Origin: Blepharisma stoltei
Taxonomy: Eukaryota > Ciliophora > Heterotrichea > Heterotrichida > Blepharismidae
Direction: 5' to 3'
Length of the DNA: 64,000 nucleotides
NCBI GenBank assembly: GCA_914767885.1
Contig: CAJZBQ010000053.1
Coordinates: forward strand, 1-64,000
Shown: positions 58,990 to 64,000 of the stretch, one piece after another
Numbering within the stretch: position 1 is the first letter of the stretch
Layout: each line of letters starts with the position of its first letter
Position numbers and translations under genes: made by a program
The notes under the pieces: generated by a model
Told to the model about the DNA's origin: nothing
Database searches by the model: none
The model's input: the letters and a program-made list of their open reading frames with translations, nothing else

Positions 58990-59491
58990 TTATAAGTCTA
59001 ACCAGAACAAAACAGCAGGCACCTTGCATAGTTCTTTCTGCACTTTCGGATCAACTTGTTTGAACCCTAAGCATCGGAGAGTTCTATAAATTTGGTTCCT
59101 ATTGGGCAATTCTCTATACACCGCAATCACAATCTTGTCAGCACGTTCCCACTCAGCGAACCTGGAGAGGTTCTCAAACGTGGTAAGGTGCATGATTGGT
59201 AAAGCTTTTGTGTAAAGAAGCCGCCCAGACAGAAAGCACTCAGCGATGACCAGCCTTTTTTCCAGAGGTAGACGTATAGTCAGCTTATAGAAGCTGCACT
59301 CAGGATTAAGTGCGTCTACGAATCCTTGCTTGAATTCCTCAACGACTGGTTCAGGTAGTGGGTCGTGGTCTGGGACATCAAAAACATTCATGAGTTGTAA
59401 ATTGAGAGAAGATACTTAGAGAATCGAAGTTCTGGCCGGAAGGTTCGTCACTATTTAGGGATGACTCGGTTGATTCGTCACTGCTCTCCAT
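58990..59491 (-). CDS. OAZ: Ornithine decarboxylase antizyme, +1 frameshift or 16-nt intron
   Basis: The second frame (59391 to 58990) encodes an antizyme-like domain: LSGRLLYTKALP, then FAEWERADKIVIAVY and RTLRCLGFKQVDP, matching the family pattern FAE..L.ADHV.I, R.DR..L.RT, FLGFE...P. Antizyme binds ornithine decarboxylase, sends it for proteasomal degradation and inhibits polyamine uptake. A separate first frame begins ATG at 59491 (MESSDESTESSLNSDE..) and meets the second at TGT TTT TGA TGT, where a +1 shift is needed, as in antizyme genes generally. Without a shift the first frame reads UGA as Trp and stops at UAA a few codons on. A 16-nt GT..AG segment (GTTTTTGATGTCCCAG) could instead be an intron giving the same frame. 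Confidence 0.78.
59375..59386 (-). promoter_or_regulatory. Candidate +1 programmed frameshift site TGT-TTT-TGA-TGT
   Basis: The first frame of the antizyme gene reads ..CAT GAA TGT TTT TGA TGT. Skipping one base after TTT enters the antizyme frame at GAT GTC CCA. Polyamine-stimulated +1 shifting at a UGA is the family hallmark. Here UGA is normally Trp, so slow decoding or residual termination at this codon would be needed. Confidence 0.55.
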
Positions 59492-60066
59492 TGTGATAAT
59501 GGATAATAAAAGATATAAACTAGCCTCTTAGAAAATGACTTTAAAAACAGAAATCAGAATACCTAAAAAATTAAAATAAAATGTTCTTAAGCAGGCCTTA
59601 ATTTTAAATAGATTTAGCATCCTTATTGCTCGCCGCTTGGCAATAATTTCAAGATAAATGGAAAATTTTCTTTCCAACCCTCTGGGCTGCAAATCTAATA
59701 AATAAATGCGATTGTCTCAGGAGAAATTAATTATGGACAGCAATGAGGATGCTTAAGCTATATGTAAAAATCACAAAAATAATGAAATTATGTTATTCTT
59801 TAAACTCTATTCTAATAGCCAACAGTTTCAGGTAAGATGTCTGTTGTTGCTTTTTATTTTTGGGTATTTTCTAATTAAATCCCCAAAATTCACAGATTTT
59901 TTCTTTTTTGCATTCCCGGCGTAATCCTATATTTAAAAATTTTTCAAAAATTCAAAATAATTTCCTTTTCTCCTAAAATCCTTATTTTTCTCTCCTCTCA
60001 TATAAAGACGCGCTTGATTAGTGGACTAATCCTAAAGATGGCAATAATTTATGGAATCTGTGAAGG
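59492..60066. other. Divergent intergenic region
   Basis: About 575 bp between the divergently oriented antizyme and ATPase genes. AT-rich, no gene or RNA supported; both promoters are expected here. Confidence 0.4.
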
Positions 60067-63000
60067 ATGAAGAATCATCAGATGAATAAAGAGGGTTTAT
60101 CCCCTCTCTTATTTAAAGCACCCATTTCCTGCAACCAACATAAAGATGCAGACGAAGATTCTCTTCTGCTAAGCATAGAGCCATACTCTTACAAACAGTC
60201 AAAAGCCTTGACGTTCTGGATTTTCTCACTTTTATCTGGAGGTCTTTTATACCTCTTCGATTTTTGGTTTCTCCGCCTGCACCTTCACTTGCGCTATTCT
60301 AAAGCTCCAATCTCCCAAGCTTCACATTTGCTCATTAAAACCAAGTATTTCGTTGATCTGGTCAGAATCGAATACAAAAATTCGCAATCCTTGGGCAAAG
60401 TTTTGACGTTCAGCCACCACCACCTTTCGTATTACTACGACGGTGACCTTTTCCAGCCCATTTTCTTCGATTCCGCTTTACATTATAAGAGTTTGATAGA
60501 CCGGTTTGGACAAGGCATTAGGAATCCTGAAGAAGTTCTAGAAAAAAAAGGAATTTTTGGACCATGCCAAATTAACGTCCCAGTCAAGCCTATTATGAAG
60601 CTGCTGGTAGAAGAGCTGCTTCATCCTTTTAACATTTTCCAGATTTGGAGCTGCGTTGTCTGGTACTGAGAAGACTACTGGTATTATGCCTCAGCCATCG
60701 TCGTGATTACTTTGATATCATTGGGCACCTCATTGGTACAGACCAGGAAAAGCATGGACTCTCTCCATAAATTAGCCCTCAGGGAAAGAAAAATTACTGT
60801 GATAAGGGACAATCTCAAGCAAGAGGTTTCGAATACAGAACTAGTACCTGGAGATCTGGTGGAAATTCCTGAAGGCGGAGAAATCCCTTGTGATATTGTG
60901 CTTATATCAGGTGGCTGCATTATGGAAGAAGGAATGCTGACGGGAGAGTCAGTCCCAGTCATGAAAGACGCACTTCCTTATTTAGCTGAGCCGGTCTATA
61001 GTATAGAGCATGATAAGAGGCATTCTTTATATGAAGGGACAAGAGTGATCCAGACTCGCAACTTTGGAGGCGCAGAAACACTAGGAATAGTGACAAGGAC
61101 TGGATTTTTGACTATGAAAGGAAAACTGGTGAGGTCCATTTTATTCCCAAAGCCAAACAAGTTCAAGTTTTATCAAGACTCAATGAAATTCATTGCAGTC
61201 CTCATCATTTTTACCTTTATTGGCTTTTTCTTGTGTCTCCCGTTCCAAATAAGCCAAGAGGTCCCAACTGAAGAGCTGATTAAGCGATGCTTAGATTTAA
61301 TTACAGTCACCATTCCTCCAGCATTGCCAGCAGCAATGACTGTTGGCACTGCATTCGCTATCACCCGCTTAAGAAAAGATAAAATCTACTGCACCTCTCC
61401 TCCACGTGTAAACGTCGCTGGCAAAATTGACACTTTTTGTTTCGATAAAACAGGGACTTTGACTGAAGACGGGATGAATTTGCTTGGTGTTCACCCCGCC
61501 TCCAGCAAGCAAATGGATAATTTTTCACCAAGCCCTAAAGAAATAGAAAACTCGCACAAAGAACTCATAGAATGCATGGCTTGCTGCCATTCATTGACAA
61601 CAGTTAATGGTGAGCTCTTAGGAGACACCCAAGACCTGATGATATTTAACAGCACCAAGTGGTTCCTGAGCGAGAATGACCTCTATGACCCTGCCATAAA
61701 AGCTATAGTCAAGCCTAGCACCTCTGAAGAAATTTCAGATGTCTTTGATGAAGAAGGCAACGTGATGGGGATCATAAACCTCCCTTACGAAATCGGCATC
61801 CTTCACATCTTCCACTTTAGTTCCAAGCTGAAAAGGATGGGCGTGATAGTGAAGAATCTAAAAGATGATTCTTTTGCCTTTTTTATGAAGGGAGCTCCTG
61901 AAGTCGTGCTGGAAAAGTGCCATGAGTCAACCATCCCAAATAACCTTAAAGAAGTCCTGGCTGAATACACTAAAAAAGGGTATAGGGTTTTAGCTTGTGC
62001 TTCTAAGAAGATCCCATCTATAAAATATACAGAGCTGAGGTCGCTTAAATTAGAAGAAATTGAAAATGATATAGAATTTTTAGGGTTTTTGGTACTCCAA
62101 AATAAGCTGAAATCGCAAACTATCCCTTCGATTCGTGATTTGCACAATGCAAACATAAGGACAATCATGGCAACAGGGGATGCAGTCCTTACAGGGATAT
62201 GTGTAGCAAGGGAGTGCGGAATTTTGGATGAAGATATCACGGTTTTTCTTGGAGAAATGAATAAGGGTGAAATTTGGTGGGAAAAATTCCAAGTCAGCAA
62301 CTCTACAGAAATCGAAACCAAAAATGAAGCTCCATGAAAGTCACTGGGATTTGAAGCAAACTATGCCCTCGCCCTCACAGGCTCCGCATTTGCACATATA
62401 ATAAAGCAAACCGAAAGTGAACGTAAAGAGGACATAATCTCCTTAAAAATCGTCATGGAAAAATGCAAAGTATACGCCAGGATGTCCCCAGAGCACAAAA
62501 CACAACTTGTCGAGCACTTGCAAAGCATCGGATACCTTGTCGGCATGTGTGGGGATGGCGCCAACGACTGCGGAGCTTTAAAAGCAGCTGATATTGGCAT
62601 TTCGCTGAGTGAAAGTGATAGTTCGATTGCTGCACCTTTTACAAGCCAAATCGCAAATATTTCATGTGTAAATACTGTTCTAAGGGAAGGGAGATGCGCG
62701 CTTACCACCTCTTTGCAGTGCTTTAAGTTTATGGCGCTTTACTCCATGATCCAGTTCATTACAGTCAGCATGCTCTATTGGTCAGGTAGTAATTTGAGTG
62801 ATTCTCAGTATATGACTGTGGATTTGCTTACAGTGCTGCCTCTTGCTATTTGCATGAGCTACACAAAAAGTTACCCGAAATTAAGCAAAAGGCAGCCAAC
62901 AGCTTCTTTAATATCAGTTCCAGTCCTCACTTCAGTGATCGGACAAGCTGTCATTGCAGGAGCTACACAGATATAGAAATTGCCCGAGGATGGCGCTATA

Positions 63001-63667
63001 TTGCGCCATCCTCGGGCAATTGGAGACACGGCTCCACACGGGAATTGTGTTCCACGTGTTGAGCCATTTTTTCCACGTGGGAAAATGTGGATTCCACACG
63101 TGGAAAAATGGCTCCACACGTGGAATACGGTTCCCGTGTGGAGCCAATTTTCGCTTGCCCTAGGATGGCGCCATATAGCGCCATCCTAGGGCAAATCCTA
63201 TAACTGCCTTTTTGATATCCCGAGAAATGCCTTTTTGGGAGTCAATTGATTATAAGCCTGGCACCTCAGTTCTTGACTATGAGTACTCTTATGAGAACTC
63301 GGTGCTCTTTTTGGTCTCCTGGTTTGAGTATCAGTTTGTGTCACTTGCCTTTTCGATAGGGAAGCCTTGGAAGAAGTCTATGTGGACTAATTTCTGGCTG
63401 AGCTCCACCACTGTGATTTTGTCGGCTTGGACACTTTATGAGATTTTGATTCCTGCTGACTGGGCTCGGCATCTTGTGAATGTAAGAGATATTTAGATTA
63501 AAGCTTTCCCATTTTACTTTAGAATAGCCCTGCTTTCTATTTGTCTGGCATATGGATTGATTGTATTGTCGTTTGAAAAATTCATAGTGCCGTGGATTGA
63601 TATAGTGAATAGAAAGCGCGCGAATAAAAAGAAATATGATGCTAAAGTTAAAGATCTTTCTCAGTAA
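60067..63667 (+). CDS. P5B-type P-type ATPase (ATP13A-like)
   Basis: 1118 residues after removing a 229-bp IES and a 15-nt intron, with UGA as Trp. The N-terminal membrane hairpin is LTFWIFSLLSGGLLYLFDFW. The actuator has LTGESVPV (about residue 290), and the PPALP motif of P5 ATPases lies before TM5. The phosphorylation loop CFDKTGTLTEDG has Asp near residue 460, the hinge is GDGANDCGALKAADIGISLS near 828, and the C-terminal helices include ENSVLFLVSWFEYQF and FSIGKPW, typical of the family. P5B pumps work in endolysosomal membranes; animal ATP13A2 exports polyamines. All catalytic residues are present. It lies next to the antizyme gene, which also acts on polyamines. The start is the first ATG of the frame; an in-frame UAG lies 46 bp upstream. 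Confidence 0.9.
62972..63202. mobile_element. GC-rich palindromic IES, TATAG-ended, in the ATPase gene
   Basis: Ends TATAGAAATTGCCC and (reverse complement) TATAGGATTTGCCC. Each end forms a hairpin around CCGAGGATGGCGC, with further CACGTG-centred inverted repeats inside. Leaving one TA (229 bp removed) joins AGATQI to TAFLISRNAFWES in a membrane helix, in frame. It is a relative of the element at 15898. Confidence 0.93.
63482..63496 (+). other. 15-nt spliceosomal intron
   Basis: GTAAGAGATATTTAG contains the frame's stop. Splicing joins RHLVN to IKAFPFYFRIALLSI, adding the last membrane helix expected for a P5B ATPase and ending at TAA 63665. Confidence 0.92.
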
Positions 63668-64000
63668 TAATTTTGTAAAAATCATAATAAGATATGTGCC
63701 ATGAGTCAGTTTAATAAAAGCGATCTTTGATTTATAAATTTATTGTAAGAGCAAAAGTGGAAAGCAAAGAAGAACAATAGAGTAATTTATACTAGATAAG
63801 TTAGAAACCTAATAGAACAAATTCAGACGCTACTTTCAACAGAACCCTATACATTTGTTTCTGAAATGAGAGAGTACAATTAGAGAGGGTTAAACGGGGA
63901 TTATTTCAGCCACTATCTAGTCGAGCTTCAGTTTCACGCTCATGTGGCGTTAAGCACTAAAGCCATCTAACGCCATTTTTCCTTCCGGACCACCAAAAAT
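63668..64000. other. Downstream region at window end
   Basis: A plus-strand frame from the ATG near 63702 looks weakly coding but is broken by several UAA/UAG codons. On the minus strand, aaaaATGGCGTTAGATGG near the window end resembles the 5' start of the SINE-like family, and TGGCGTTA / TAACGCCA forms a small hairpin. Neither can be confirmed at the edge. Confidence 0.25.

Noticed and set aside
63702-64000. Frames at 63702 and 22912-24350 that would stay open if UAA/UAG coded for Gln
   Set aside because: If all stops are allowed every frame is open, and the number of UAA/UAG codons at the window end is about what AT-rich DNA gives by chance. Long genes here end at UAA or UAG and contain none internally, so UAA/UAG are stops.
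1-64000. CRISPR arrays, operons, bacterial promoters and tRNA genes
   Set aside because: The only regular short repeat array is the telomere. The window is eukaryotic, and no cloverleaf-like sequence with both conserved boxes was found on either strand by eye.

Overview
This window is a chromosome end from a heterotrich ciliate, most likely Blepharisma or a close relative. It opens with about 3.5 kb of (CCCTAACA)n telomere, the repeat known from heterotrichs. UGA is read as tryptophan: the GTPase at 57 kb has UGA for the Trp of its WDTAGQ motif. UAA and UAG act as stops, and the introns are only 15 nt long. Many genes are interrupted by mobile-element-like insertions whose removal at the flanking direct repeat restores the reading frame exactly. 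That points to the germline (micronuclear) genome, where such internally eliminated sequences (IESs) are cut out during macronuclear development. These identifications are inferences from sequence; no database was consulted.

Layout. 0-4.7 kb: telomere, AT-rich subtelomere and a degenerate Ser/Thr-coding repeat. 4.75-12.47 and 13.08-22.85 kb: a tandem pair of giant paralogous membrane proteins (signal peptide, Notch-like LNR repeats, beta-helix with GGAIY-type repeats, Cys-rich stalk, about eight membrane segments). After removal of introns and insertions they are 2378 and 2426 residues long. 22.9-26.3 kb: gene-poor. 26.3-27.4 kb: a kelch-like protein. 29.3-41.1 kb: a giant Cys-rich surface protein (3533 residues after removal of two insertions), followed by an acidic repeat protein that may be its cytoplasmic tail. 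43.6-52.0 kb: small membrane protein, W/K-rich cytoskeletal-like protein, a tiny DPY30 gene, two minus-strand unknowns, an MFS transporter and a multi-pass membrane protein. 52.1-56.9 kb: a minus-strand coiled-coil protein carrying three insertions. 57.0-63.7 kb: Rab-like GTPase, EF-hand protein, ornithine decarboxylase antizyme and a P5B-type cation ATPase.

Insertions fall into three classes. (1) Terminal-inverted-repeat elements with C-rich ends (CTCCC...GGGAG) flanked by 3-bp TNA duplications (TTA, TAA or TCA), in two sequence families that share one four-motif architecture. (2) Elements with ends beginning TATA (TATAAT, TATAG, TATAC), including two GC-rich, strongly palindromic copies, bounded by TA. 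(3) SINE-like elements of about 290-500 bp, flanked by 10-16 bp target-site duplications, with a 5' end near taaaATG and a TTAA-rich 3' tail. Seventeen insertions interrupt coding sequence, and one C-rich element is nested inside a SINE-like one. Excision to a single copy of the flanking repeat restores the frame in all seventeen, although twelve have lengths that are not multiples of three.

The most notable observations are TA-less SINE-like insertions that behave as precisely removable IESs, C-rich IESs flanked by TCA rather than a TA, and an antizyme gene whose apparent +1 frameshift site is UUU-UGA-U in an organism where UGA is a sense codon.
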